From: Comamonas halotolerans
GTDB lineage: Bacteria > Pseudomonadota > Gammaproteobacteria > Burkholderiales > Burkholderiaceae_C
Assembly (NCBI RefSeq): GCF_030162935.1
Contig: NZ_JASAUZ010000034.1
Location: 186,001 to 250,000, forward strand
Length of the DNA stretch: 64,000 nucleotides
Direction: 5' to 3'
Part shown: piece after piece, positions 21,367 to 30,072 of the stretch
How the letters are laid out: every line of letters starts with the position of its first letter
How positions within the stretch are numbered: the first letter of the stretch is position 1
Program-made: the position numbers and the translations under genes
The notes under the pieces: model-generated
What the model was told of the DNA's origin: nothing
The model's database searches: none
The model's input: only the letters and a program-made list of their open reading frames with translations

Positions 21367-22170
21367 CTAAGCAGCTGTGCTTTCTTGCGACCAGGCAAAC
21401 ACAGGGGGCTGGCGCTGTGCAATGCGGGTATTGCGTGCTTGAAGCAATGGATCAAGCGTTTCGGGCTGCGGGATGATCCAGTACGCGCCCTCGGCGATGG
21501 CATCGAAGACACGGTGCGCGAAAGTCGCACTGTCCAACCCGTGGGCATCAAGCATGTTGCGCATCTGCTGGTGGAAGTCTTGGGAGGCATCCATGGGCGC
21601 CTCGTTGAAGATGCCCGTTTTGACTGGTCCTGGGGCCAACAAAGAGACCTGTATGGCCGAGTTCAGTGCCGCCAGCTCTCCGGACAATGCCTCGGTCAGT
21701 GCCACCACGGCAAATTTGGTGGCGGAGTAAGGCGCCATCAGCGGGCTGGGGAGAAAACCACCGACCGAACTGGTGTTGATGATGCGTGCGGCGCGGTTGG
21801 CTTGTAGCAGGCGTGGCACAAACGCACGCAGCCCATGAATGATGCCGTTGACATTGACCTGCCAGGCCTGTTGCCACTTGTCGTCACAGATCTCCCAACT
21901 GCGGCCAGTGGACAGGACGCCCGCATTGTTGAACAGCATGTCGACTTGACCAAAGCGCCTATAAGTTTGCTCGGCCAGATTTTCCATTGAAGCGGCCTGT
22001 GTCACATCGGTGGGGACTGCGAGCGCGTGTTCGCCCAGCTCCTGCGCGATGTGATTGAGGCTTTGCGCATCGCGGTCAGCGAGCACCACATGCATACCTC
22101 GGGCAATGGCCTCGCGTGCCAGCCCGGCCCCTATGCCGCTGGCGGCTCCAGTAATGACTGCAACGTTCAT
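21367..22170 (-). CDS. Short-chain dehydrogenase/reductase
   Basis: 267-residue classical SDR. NAD(P) site TGAASGIG near residues 8-15, ADRD after strand 2 (favouring NAD), NNAGV, catalytic Ser in NTSSVGG, and YSATK with Tyr and Lys. The C-terminal ~60 residues resemble the longer SDRs found next to monooxygenases and terpenoid or steroid genes. It is divergent from an SDR-BVMO-esterase operon across 304 AT-rich bases. It may share that regulation, and the substrate may belong to the same pathway. Confidence 0.88.
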   Translation of the reverse strand: MNVAVITGAASGIGAGLAREAIARGMHVVLADRDAQSLNHIAQELGEHALAVPTDVTQAASMENLAEQTYRRFGQVDMLFNNAGVLSTGRSWEICDDKWQQAWQVNVNGIIHGLRAFVPRLLQANRAARIINTSSVGGFLPSPLMAPYSATKFAVVALTEALSGELAALNSAIQVSLLAPGPVKTGIFNEAPMDASQDFHQQMRNMLDAHGLDSATFAHRVFDAIAEGAYWIIPQPETLDPLLQARNTRIAQRQPPVFAWSQESTAA

Positions 22171-22474
22171 GAAAATCCTTGTGGAGTGTGCTATGGAAAA
22201 AACGATAAATATCTGCCTGTCATATCCATTTCATGCAATTTTTCAATCAAGCAAGAGATTTTGAATAGTCCATATGAATTAATTGAAAACCATGGTTGAC
22301 CTAAAAATAGGAGGGGCACAGTAATATGTTCTGAAACAAGGGTAAATACCAGAGACTGTGAATAAGGAGTGACTTTGTAAAGAGGGGAATTCATAAATAA
22401 TAAAAAAACCATTTCTTATAAAAATGCAAAAGGATCTTGAGTGTATGAATGAATTCATCTGAGGGCCTTATCCC
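22171..22474. promoter_or_regulatory. AT-rich divergent promoter region between two SDR genes
   Basis: 304 bases clearly poorer in GC than the flanking genes. It contains the palindrome ATGAATTCAT at 22449-22458, 17 bases before the SDR start at 22475, and A/T tracts. It must hold both promoters. No regulator gene lies beside it. Confidence 0.5.
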
Positions 22475-23224
22475 ATGCAGTTATTAAGTGGTTTGCAAAA
22501 CAAGGTGGTATTGATCACTGGCGGTGCTTCAGGCATTGGCCGAGCCTGTGCAGCGTCTGTTGTAGCCTGCGGTGGCCTGGCTGTGTGCGCTGACATGCAG
22601 GAAGGAGAGCCCTTGCCGACTTGTTGTGTCTTTGAGCGCCTGGATGTCACCAACTGGGAGATGACGCAGTCAGTGGTTGCACGGGTGTTGCAGCAGTACG
22701 GACGGATTGATGGACTGGTGACGTCCGCCGGGATTTCGGCTGTAGGTTATTTGCAGCAGATGGACTTGATGCAGTGGCAGCGGGTGCTAACTGTCAACCT
22801 TACGGGCAGCATGCTGAGCATGCGCGCTGTGGCAGCGCATATGCAGCAACGAGGGCAAGGTTCCATGGTGGCAATTGCCAGCATGAATGGCATGTTGGGC
22901 AATCCGAGCAATGTGGCGTATTGCACGTCCAAGGCGGGAGTCATTCAACTGGTGCGCAGCGTTGCGGCCGATGTGGGGCGTTACGGCGTGCGCGTAAACA
23001 GCATCAGCCCCGGTCTGATACGCACCCCAATGACGGCCATGCTGGATGCCATGCCAGCGCGTTCGGCTTTTGAAAAGCAGCATTTGCTGGGCCGCTGCGG
23101 CGAGGCGCGGGAAGTTGGAGACGTTGCGGCTTTTCTATTATCAGATTTGGCATCTTTTATCACCGGTGTCAATTTGCCCGTGGATGGCGGATTTACTGCA
23201 GCCAAAGTTATTGAATTATTTTGA
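22475..23224 (+). CDS. Short-chain dehydrogenase/reductase (first gene of BVMO operon)
   Basis: 249 residues. TGGASGIG nucleotide site (about 15-22), SAGI, catalytic Ser in IASMNG, YCTSK catalytic Tyr/Lys, RVNSISPGLIRTPM after the last strand, and a C-terminal TGVNLPVDGGFTA typical of FabG-like SDRs. GAGGGCC lies upstream of the ATG. It is nine bases before the monooxygenase start, so co-transcribed. Probable role: oxidise a secondary alcohol to the ketone that the monooxygenase then uses. The substrate is unknown. Confidence 0.88.
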   Translation: MQLLSGLQNKVVLITGGASGIGRACAASVVACGGLAVCADMQEGEPLPTCCVFERLDVTNWEMTQSVVARVLQQYGRIDGLVTSAGISAVGYLQQMDLMQWQRVLTVNLTGSMLSMRAVAAHMQQRGQGSMVAIASMNGMLGNPSNVAYCTSKAGVIQLVRSVAADVGRYGVRVNSISPGLIRTPMTAMLDAMPARSAFEKQHLLGRCGEAREVGDVAAFLLSDLASFITGVNLPVDGGFTAAKVIELF

Positions 23225-23233
23225 GGAGAAACC

Positions 23234-24697
23234 ATGATATACGATGCACTGGTGATTGGCTGTGGCATGTCCGGAATTTTGAGTGGCATCCATTTGAAGA
23301 ATGCTGGAAAGAAGTTCTTGATTGTGGAGAAAGCCCATACCTTGGGTGGGACATGGCGCGATAATAAATATCCTGGCTTGACCTGCGATGTTCCATCCCA
23401 TGCCTATACCTATTCTTTTGAACCCAATCCTGAATGGACACGTGCATTACCACCTGGTAGTGAAATTCAGCAGTATTTTGAGCAGGTTTTTGATAAATAC
23501 GGCTTGGTGCATGAGACACGTTTTTACTGTGAGGTGACTCAGGCTGATTGGTGCGATGATCATTGGTTGCTTCACGATCAATCCGGGAAGCAATATCGTG
23601 CGAGGGTCGTGATTGCCGCCACTGGGGTGTTGCACCATCCGCACTACGCGCAGATTGAAGGTTTGTCCTGCTTCAAGGGAGCCGTACTGCACAGTGCGCG
23701 CTGGGACCATTCGGTGACGCTGGATGGAAAAAAAATTGCCATCATCGGCAATGGTTCAACCGGTGTTCAAATGGTTTCGGCTTTGGCAGAGCGTAGCCAT
23801 GTACGGCATTTTCAGCGAACACCGCAATGGATATTTCCGGTACAAAACCCTGAATTCACGCCTGAGCAAAGAGCACAGTTTCGCAGTGACCGAGATTTGC
23901 TGCTGTATCTGCAGCGTGAGCCCACCTATCTGGCCAATGTGGAGCGCTTTACCCAAGGCGTGCTGGATCCGAACTCTGAGCAAATCAAAGAGATTCAGAA
24001 AATCTGCCAGGACAATCTGGACCAATCTGTGGCAGACCCTGTCCTTCGCGACAAACTGCAGCCCCAATACCGAGCAGGCTGTAAGCGCCTGATTTATTCA
24101 CCCGATTATTACCGCGCTATTCAGCACCCCAATTCGCAGCTGATCACCGAAGGTATAGCGCATGTGGAGGATCGGGGCATACGCACCATCGATGGTGCGC
24201 TGCACCCCGTGGACGTGATTGTGCTGGCCACCGGATTCAAAACTGATCGCTATGTACGGCCCATGGCGGTGACCGGGTTGAAAAGTCAAACGCTGGAGCA
24301 GGCATGGAGCGATGTGCCTACTGCCTACCAGTCAATATCGGTGCCAGGTTTTCCCAATTTCTTCTTTTTGAATGGTCCGACCTCGCCGGTCGGCAACTTT
24401 TCATTGATCGACACCACGGAAATGCAATGGGGCTATGTCAGCCAGCTCATGGACAAGCTGACAGACCCTGTGGTTGTCGGTGTGTCGGCCAGGCAAGAGG
24501 CACTGGATGCCTATGACAGAGAACGCACGCAGGCAGCCCAAAACTCGGTGTTTGGCTCGGGCTGCAACAGCTGGTACCTGGATAAAAACGGCATCCCCAA
24601 TACCTGGCCGTGGTCGCAGTCACGTTTTCGAGAAACGATGCGCGCCCCTGTGTGGGAGGACTATGTGCTGCACATGCGCGAGGCCATTGCCGCGTAG
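23234..24697 (+). CDS. Flavin-containing Baeyer-Villiger monooxygenase
   Basis: 487 residues. Inserts one oxygen next to a carbonyl using O2, FAD and NADPH. Two Rossmann motifs are present, VIGCGMSG at residues 8-15 (FAD) and IIGNGSTG (NADPH). They flank the type I BVMO fingerprint FKGAVLHSARWD at 147-158, which fits FxGxxxHxxxW. GGTWRDNKYPGLTCDVPSHAY after the FAD motif and ATGFKTDRY later are also BVMO-like. The start has a GAGGAGAAACC Shine-Dalgarno. It lies between an SDR and an esterase, which gives an alcohol - ketone - ester - hydrolysis order. The substrate (cyclic ketone, terpenoid or steroid) cannot be told. Confidence 0.9.
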   Translation: MIYDALVIGCGMSGILSGIHLKNAGKKFLIVEKAHTLGGTWRDNKYPGLTCDVPSHAYTYSFEPNPEWTRALPPGSEIQQYFEQVFDKYGLVHETRFYCEVTQADWCDDHWLLHDQSGKQYRARVVIAATGVLHHPHYAQIEGLSCFKGAVLHSARWDHSVTLDGKKIAIIGNGSTGVQMVSALAERSHVRHFQRTPQWIFPVQNPEFTPEQRAQFRSDRDLLLYLQREPTYLANVERFTQGVLDPNSEQIKEIQKICQDNLDQSVADPVLRDKLQPQYRAGCKRLIYSPDYYRAIQHPNSQLITEGIAHVEDRGIRTIDGALHPVDVIVLATGFKTDRYVRPMAVTGLKSQTLEQAWSDVPTAYQSISVPGFPNFFFLNGPTSPVGNFSLIDTTEMQWGYVSQLMDKLTDPVVVGVSARQEALDAYDRERTQAAQNSVFGSGCNSWYLDKNGIPNTWPWSQSRFRETMRAPVWEDYVLHMREAIAA

Positions 24698-24731
24698 CCG
24701 CTGTGATCACAACGCCATAAGGATCAAAGAG

Positions 24732-25688
24732 ATGACACACCAACAAGCGGTTCTTCCCTGCATAGCCAGGGATTTGGCCCAAGTGCTTGAATCCTTTCAA
24801 GGCATGGCTGAGATGGAGTTCACGGCGCATGCGCTGCCAGCATTGCGAGCCGCAATGGAGCAGCTTCAGCTGCCTAGCCCCTCTGTGCCTTTGCATGTGG
24901 TCGAGGACATGCAGATTCCCCGCACCAGCGGCGGGCATATGCAGGCACGCCTATACCGTTCCACGCCTGATGAGAAGGCGCCCATGATGGTGTTTTTTCA
25001 TGGAGGAGGCTGGTGCATCGGCTCACTGCAAACCCACGATGGACTGTGTCGCCATCTGGCTTATCTGACGGGAATGAACGTGTGTTCAGTGGCCTATCGC
25101 CTAGCTCCGGAACATGTGTTTCCTGCCGCACTCATTGATGCATATGACGCCGTACGGTGGCTGGCAGCACACGCAAGCACTTTGCACTGTGATCCACAGC
25201 AACTCATGGTGGCAGGTGACAGCGCTGGCGGAAATCTGGCCATGGCCTGCAGCCTGCGAGCCAAGCACGACGGATGGGCAGGCATTGGCCAGCAATTGCT
25301 GCTGTACCCTGTGTGCGATGTGCAGGCAAAGACGGATTCCTATCAGGCGTTTGGCGATATCCCCATGCTCACCTCCAGCAATATGCAGCGCATGTGGCAA
25401 CTGTATTGCCCGGAAGGCGCGGTGCATTCCTGGGCTTCGGTGGGGTTGGCGCCAGATCTTCAGGGCTTGCCTCCGACGGTGTTGGTTACGGCGGAGCTGG
25501 ACATCCTGCGCGATGAGGGCGAGGCAATGGCTCAGCGTTTGATGCAGGCCGGAGTGCCCACTACCCATATTCAAGCGCAAGGCATGGTGCACGGTTTTGC
25601 CAATTTCAGTGCCATGGTGCCCTCAGTGGAGGCGGTGCTGCGTCAGGCGTGCGCGGCGTTGCTGCCAACGCGCCCATTGCCACCCTAG
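24732..25688 (+). CDS. Alpha/beta-hydrolase esterase, HSL family
   Basis: 318 residues, hormone-sensitive-lipase type. Oxyanion motif HGGGW, nucleophile Ser in GDSAGGN, acid Asp in AELDILRDE and His in MVHGF, in the usual order. ATG 24732 begins MTHQQAVLPC. The open frame extends upstream into the monooxygenase gene but only this start is sensible. It follows the BVMO by 34 bases. It probably cleaves the ester or lactone that the monooxygenase forms. Confidence 0.9.
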   Translation: MTHQQAVLPCIARDLAQVLESFQGMAEMEFTAHALPALRAAMEQLQLPSPSVPLHVVEDMQIPRTSGGHMQARLYRSTPDEKAPMMVFFHGGGWCIGSLQTHDGLCRHLAYLTGMNVCSVAYRLAPEHVFPAALIDAYDAVRWLAAHASTLHCDPQQLMVAGDSAGGNLAMACSLRAKHDGWAGIGQQLLLYPVCDVQAKTDSYQAFGDIPMLTSSNMQRMWQLYCPEGAVHSWASVGLAPDLQGLPPTVLVTAELDILRDEGEAMAQRLMQAGVPTTHIQAQGMVHGFANFSAMVPSVEAVLRQACAALLPTRPLPP

Positions 25689-25742
25689 CGCGGGGGAAAG
25701 GCTTGCGACAAGCCGAAGTTGCCTGCGGGATAATGTGCGTCC

Positions 25743-27167
25743 ATGCAGGAAACCGCGATGCCAGAGCCTCTTGAGAACCCACACGACCATTGGATGCGCC
25801 ATGCCTTGCAGCTTGCGCAGCGTGCTGCTGTGGCCGGGGAGGTACCGGTGGGTGCCGTGGTGGTCAAAGATGGGCAGGTTGTGGGCGAGGGCGCGAATGC
25901 GCCTTTGTCTGGCAATGACCCGACAGCCCATGCAGAAGTGCTGGCGCTGCGTGCAGCGGCGCAGAAGCTGGGCAACTACCGTCTGGATGGCTGCACGCTG
26001 TATGTCACGCTGGAGCCATGCGTCATGTGCAGCGGTGCCATGCTGCATGCACGTGTGGACACCGTGGTATATGGTGCAACAGAGCCCAAGATAGGGGCGG
26101 CGGGCTCCGTGCTCGACGTGTTTGCCTATCCGCAGATCAACCACCAGACGCAGGTAGTGCGTGGCGTAATGGCAGAGGAATGCGCAGCAATTCTGTCCAC
26201 TTTCTTTCAGCAGCGCCGTGTGCAGCACAAGGCTCTGGCACAGGCCAATCACCCGCTCAAAGATACGGCGCTGCGCAATCCCGACAACGCATTTGCAGAC
26301 ATGGGAGATTGGCCGTATGCGGTGCAGTGGCACCGCGATCTGCCCGCTTTGGCCGGGCTGCGCATGGCCGTGGTGGATGAAGGGCCGCGTAATGCAGCTG
26401 TGACCTGGCTGTGCCTGCATGGTGCTGCCAGCTGGGGTTACAGCTTTCGCCATTTGCTGCCGCATTGGTTGCAAGCCGGACACCGTGTGGTCGTGCCGGA
26501 TCTACCCGGGTTTGGCCGCAGTGACCAGCCCAAGCGCGACAAGGCGCACAGCGCCAGCTGGCATATGGATGTGTTGCAGCAATTGGTGCAGGAGATGGAT
26601 TTGCGCAATGTGGTGCTGGTGGGGCATGGCGATGGCGCAAGATTGGGCCTGTCTGTCGCGCAGGCCATGGCGCAGCGATTTGTCGGGGGCTGGTTGATGG
26701 ACGTCTGGCCCGATGCGCAGCCACCAAAGGCTTTGGTGCAATGGTTACAGGCGGCAGCCAACAAACCGCACTGGGACGTGGCACAAGGCATGGAAGAGGC
26801 CGGTTGGGCAGGCGCACTGGATGAGACGCAGCGTGCGCTGTTTGCGGCGCCGTTTGTGCAGGCAGGCCACAGGGCTGCATTGAAAGCCTGGCCCAGGGTG
26901 CAAGCGCAGTTGCCCGCGCTGCCCGTTGATTTGCTGGCCGACTGGTTGCAGCAAGGGCGCTGTCTGATCAGCCACAGTGCCAACAACCGTCTGCTGCCTG
27001 TAGCGCAGTGGCAAACTGCATGGCTGGGCACAGTGCCTGCTTTGATGCAGCACAAGCAGGCCTTGCAACAGACCCCGGTGCCGCCTATGGTTCCCGCGCA
27101 AGCTGCTGCCAGTACACGGCAGGCTATGGAATACTTTGCGCCATCAGCCAGGACGATGGCGTCCTAG
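25743..27167 (+). CDS. tadA: TadA tRNA adenosine(34) deaminase fused to a degenerate alpha/beta-hydrolase domain
   Basis: 474 residues, about 300 more than ordinary TadA. Residues ~13-165 are a complete TadA: zinc ligands His63 in HAE with proton-shuttle Glu65, and Cys93/Cys96 in EPCVMC. It makes inosine at the wobble base of tRNA-Arg. Residues ~195-440 look like a haloalkane-dehalogenase/esterase-type alpha/beta hydrolase (CLHGAASWGYSFRHLLPHWL, VVVPDLPGFGRSDQP), but the nucleophile elbow reads G-H-G-D-G at 294-298, with Gly296 where Ser or Asp should be. The domain may be structural or RNA-binding. The join is uninterrupted, so a frameshift is unlikely. Confidence 0.9.
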   Translation: MQETAMPEPLENPHDHWMRHALQLAQRAAVAGEVPVGAVVVKDGQVVGEGANAPLSGNDPTAHAEVLALRAAAQKLGNYRLDGCTLYVTLEPCVMCSGAMLHARVDTVVYGATEPKIGAAGSVLDVFAYPQINHQTQVVRGVMAEECAAILSTFFQQRRVQHKALAQANHPLKDTALRNPDNAFADMGDWPYAVQWHRDLPALAGLRMAVVDEGPRNAAVTWLCLHGAASWGYSFRHLLPHWLQAGHRVVVPDLPGFGRSDQPKRDKAHSASWHMDVLQQLVQEMDLRNVVLVGHGDGARLGLSVAQAMAQRFVGGWLMDVWPDAQPPKALVQWLQAAANKPHWDVAQGMEEAGWAGALDETQRALFAAPFVQAGHRAALKAWPRVQAQLPALPVDLLADWLQQGRCLISHSANNRLLPVAQWQTAWLGTVPALMQHKQALQQTPVPPMVPAQAAASTRQAMEYFAPSARTMAS

Positions 27168-27221
27168 CACTCTCAGAAAACACTTTACGGAGCATGTCAC
27201 CTTGCTGTGACATGAAGCGCT

Positions 27222-28370
27222 TTGGCGACTTCCAAACAGAATAAAGCTGCTGCTGCCACTTCTGCACATGCAGAGGAACATGCACACGATCACGCCCAGC
27301 ATGAGCAAGGACGCGATGCACATGACCATGCGCACAAGCACCATGACTGCGGGCACACGCATGCACAGGGTGAACATTGCTGCCACGAGCATGGGCACCA
27401 GCATGCACATGATGACGCCTGCTGCGGTCACGACCATACCGTTGGCCCCAAGCACATCTACGTGTATTCGCCGTCTGGTGCCGTGCGTGACAAGGCCGCT
27501 TTCAAGCGTGCGGTCAAACGGCTGGAAGGCATGGGCCATCAGGTGGAAGTGGATGCCGATGCGCTGAGCAGCCACCAGCGTTTTGCAGGCGACGATGCCA
27601 CGCGCCTGGCGGCCATTCACCGCGCTGCGGCCAGCGGTGCCGATGTGGCATTGATCTCGCGTGGCGGCTATGGCCTCACGCGCATCTTGCCGGGGATTGA
27701 CTATGGTGCAGTGGCCAAAAGTATTGAGCAAGGCACCCAGTTTGTGGGCCTTAGCGATTTCACTTCCTTTCAAAATGCCTTGTTGGCGCAGACAGGTGCC
27801 GTTAGCTGGGCGGGCCCAGCGCTGGTTGCCGATTTCGGTCAAAAAGACGAAGTGGACGACATCATGCTCGACTGCTTTGAAGATGTGCTTTATGGCTATG
27901 GCGAAGGCGCTGGCTGGCGTATGCCCAAGCAGCCTGAGGGGGCTGTGCCTGATGATTTTTATGTCGAAGGTGGTGCCACACTCTGGGGGAGCAATCTGGC
28001 TGTATTGACGTCATTGCTGGGTACGCCTTTCTTTCCGCAGGTGCAAGGCGGTATCTTGTTCTTGGAAGACGTGGGCGAGCATCCGTACAAGATCGAACGC
28101 ATGCTGACGCAGTTGTTGCATGCTGGCGTGCTGGCCAGGCAAAAAGCCATCGTCCTGGGGCAGTTCACAGAATTCAAGCTCACCACGCATGACAAGGGCT
28201 TCAAGCTGCAAAGCGTGATTGACTGGTTGCGTACCCAATTGCGTATTCCGGTGCTGCAGGGCCTGCCATACGGGCATGTGGCTACCAAAGTGGTTTTGCC
28301 TGTGGGTGCACAGGTGTCACTGTCGGTCGAAGGGCGTGATGCGCTGATTTACTGGGGCCACACCCATTAA
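27222..28370 (+). CDS. ldcA: LD-carboxypeptidase (S66) with His/Cys-rich N-terminal leader
   Basis: 382 residues. Cytosolic S66 enzymes remove the terminal D-Ala from recycled tetrapeptide muropeptides. The S66 core runs from about residue 77 (KHIYVYSPSGAV) through ALISRGGYGLTRILPGIDY, with the nucleophile region GLSDFTSF, to the C-terminal Glu and His segments (FLEDVGEHPYKIERML, GLPYGHV). The first ~75 residues are unusual: over 20 His and several Cys, like metal-storage tails of Ni/Zn chaperones. An in-frame TGA lies three codons upstream, so the only start before the core is the TTG at 27222, with a weak Shine-Dalgarno. Confidence 0.86.
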   Translation: MATSKQNKAAAATSAHAEEHAHDHAQHEQGRDAHDHAHKHHDCGHTHAQGEHCCHEHGHQHAHDDACCGHDHTVGPKHIYVYSPSGAVRDKAAFKRAVKRLEGMGHQVEVDADALSSHQRFAGDDATRLAAIHRAAASGADVALISRGGYGLTRILPGIDYGAVAKSIEQGTQFVGLSDFTSFQNALLAQTGAVSWAGPALVADFGQKDEVDDIMLDCFEDVLYGYGEGAGWRMPKQPEGAVPDDFYVEGGATLWGSNLAVLTSLLGTPFFPQVQGGILFLEDVGEHPYKIERMLTQLLHAGVLARQKAIVLGQFTEFKLTTHDKGFKLQSVIDWLRTQLRIPVLQGLPYGHVATKVVLPVGAQVSLSVEGRDALIYWGHTH

Positions 28371-28386
28371 CTGCGTCATGGCTGCA

Positions 28387-28413
28387 AGTACTTGTACCGC
28401 GAGTACCTGTACC
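28387..28413. promoter_or_regulatory. Tandem 15-bp-period repeat before the three-repeat HTH gene
   Basis: AGTACTTGTACC and AGTACCTGTACC (11 of 12 identical), three bases apart, end 47 bases before the ATG at 28461. Each contains GTAC-NN-GTAC. The layout suggests a binding site, possibly for the product of the next gene. Confidence 0.4.
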
Positions 28414-28460
28414 TCTGGTGCTTATCTCTGATAGGTATTCAACACAGAAAAGGCAGATGC

Positions 28461-28934
28461 ATGGGCAAAGCCGCTTTGCAATGGACACAAGACATGCTGG
28501 CGCTACTGGGCAAAGAAACCGATGCGGTGCTTGCCGAGCGCTGGGGTACTTCGGCCAAGACAGTGAATCTCAAGCGCAACGCATTGGGGATTGCGGCCTT
28601 TGGCATGGTGCAGTGGACCGATGAGATGCTGGCTGCGCTGGGGACCGACAGCGACGCTGAGCTTGCCAAGCGCTGGGGCATGAGCAAGGCCAGTGTGGTG
28701 GCAAAGCGTCAGGCGCTGGGCGTACCCTCCATCACCGAAAAGCATGGCGGTGCGTTTGTTTGGACACCTGAAGCTGTGGCAATGCTGGGCACAGCCTCAG
28801 ATGCCAAGGTGGCTGCACAATTGGGCGTGACGCGTTTGACGGTCTACAACGCACGGGGGCAGCGCCATATTCCGGCTGCTGCACGTGGTAAAGGCGGCCT
28901 GCCTGAAAACAGCCACCCAGATAAAGCAGACTGA
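28461..28934 (+). CDS. Protein of three tandem HTH-like repeats
   Basis: 157 residues, start at the ATG reading MGKAALQWTQDML. Three ~50-residue units align: WTQDMLALLGKETDAVLAERWG...VNLKRNALGI, WTDEMLAALGTDSDAELAKRWG...VVAKRQALGV, and WTPEAVAMLGTASDAKVAAQLG...TVYNARGQRHI. Each looks like a homeodomain- or Myb-type three-helix unit (W at the start, D-A-x-[VL]-A before the turn, basic third helix). The third copy is most diverged. It is likely a nucleic-acid-binding protein, but no named family was recognised. A tandem DNA repeat lies upstream. Confidence 0.7.
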   Translation: MGKAALQWTQDMLALLGKETDAVLAERWGTSAKTVNLKRNALGIAAFGMVQWTDEMLAALGTDSDAELAKRWGMSKASVVAKRQALGVPSITEKHGGAFVWTPEAVAMLGTASDAKVAAQLGVTRLTVYNARGQRHIPAAARGKGGLPENSHPDKAD

Positions 28935-29007
28935 GGTTTCAGCGGCGACTCGGCCATTGCACACCGTATCTGCTCCAGGATTGGATTGCGCAAGGGCGGT
29001 GCAGGGC

Positions 29008-29946
29008 TCATGAAGTTTCTGGCATTGGTGCTGCCTGCCGCATCTCTGGTGTCTGATGGTGTTTTTGCACATGTGCCAGCACATTGCTCACCAAGGCATT
29101 GCGGTGGTTGCGCGGCACAGCAACGGCCATTCCCACACAAAATGCAGAAGGCGTGTCGTTGAGCTGAAGATAGGTGACGCCGGGCATCAGGGCGCGGCAG
29201 GCCACACCCGCCACCAGTGCCACACCCACACCTGATGCCACCAGGCTCAATATGGTGTGTACCTGCATGGCTTCTTGCTCCACCTTGGGCGAAAAGCCAG
29301 ACAGCTGGCAGCGCGTGTACGCCAGCGCCGCCAGGCTGGGTACGCGTGATTTTGCGTAGAGGATGAAGGGCTCATGGGCTACCTGCGACAGTGCAATGCA
29401 TCCACCGGGCGAATGTGCCAAAGGACTTTGGCTGGGTACTGCAAGCACAAAGTCATCGCGCTCCAATGCGATGATGTCCACGTCCTGAGAGCTTAGAACA
29501 GGGAAACGCAGAAAACCGATGTCCAGTTGCTGCGTCTGAATGCCATCCAGAATTTCCAGCGAGGTCATTTCACGCAGGTCCAGCTTCAGCTTGGGAAAGG
29601 CTTGTCGTAGTTGGGGAATCAGTTGCGGCAGCAACTGGTAGGTGGCAGTGCCAATAAAGCCCATACGCAGCAGTCCCTCCAGACCACGCATGGCTTCCTG
29701 GGCTTTGAGCTTGCATTGCTCTGCATGGAAGAGTGCAGAGCGTGCATCGCCCTCAATGGCTTTGGCCATGGGCGTAGGGATTAACCCGCTGTTGTGGCGT
29801 TCAAACAGTTTGCCGCCTAACTCTTCTTCCAGGCGCCTTATGGATACCGACAGCGGTGGCTGCGCCATGTGCAGCAAGGCTGCTGCGCGGTGAAAGTTCC
29901 GTGTCTCCATCAGGGTGACCATTTGCTGAAGTTGGCGCAGGTTCAT
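29008..29946 (-). CDS. LysR family transcriptional regulator
   Basis: 312 residues. N-terminal winged HTH (LRQLQQMVTLMETRNFHRAAALLHMAQPPLS...RRLEEELGGKLFER) and a periplasmic-binding-like effector domain (GLLRMGFIGTATYQLLPQLIPQLRQAFP). Divergent from the Bug-CaiB-ACAD operon with ~125 bases between starts, the usual arrangement for a LysR activator of that operon. The inducer is presumably the acid or its CoA ester. Confidence 0.92.
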   Translation of the reverse strand: MNLRQLQQMVTLMETRNFHRAAALLHMAQPPLSVSIRRLEEELGGKLFERHNSGLIPTPMAKAIEGDARSALFHAEQCKLKAQEAMRGLEGLLRMGFIGTATYQLLPQLIPQLRQAFPKLKLDLREMTSLEILDGIQTQQLDIGFLRFPVLSSQDVDIIALERDDFVLAVPSQSPLAHSPGGCIALSQVAHEPFILYAKSRVPSLAALAYTRCQLSGFSPKVEQEAMQVHTILSLVASGVGVALVAGVACRALMPGVTYLQLNDTPSAFCVGMAVAVPRNHRNALVSNVLAHVQKHHQTPEMRQAAPMPETS

Positions 29947-30072
29947 GGTGATATCTAAAAAGTATCAAAAAGTCTTTATTTAATATTGGACGAATCCTAG
30001 GCCCGCCTTCTAAATTTGTCTCACCAAGCCCGTCACGCAGAGGACAGGGTGTTCAAAAACATGGAGACAAAG
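29947..30072. promoter_or_regulatory. Divergent LysR/Bug-operon control region
   Basis: AT-rich. Contains repeated AAAAAGT words at 29957-29973 (TCTAAAAAGTATCAAAAAGT) and a TAATAT at 29981-29986 that could be a -10 box for the rightward operon. The LysR site itself is not certain. Confidence 0.35.
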
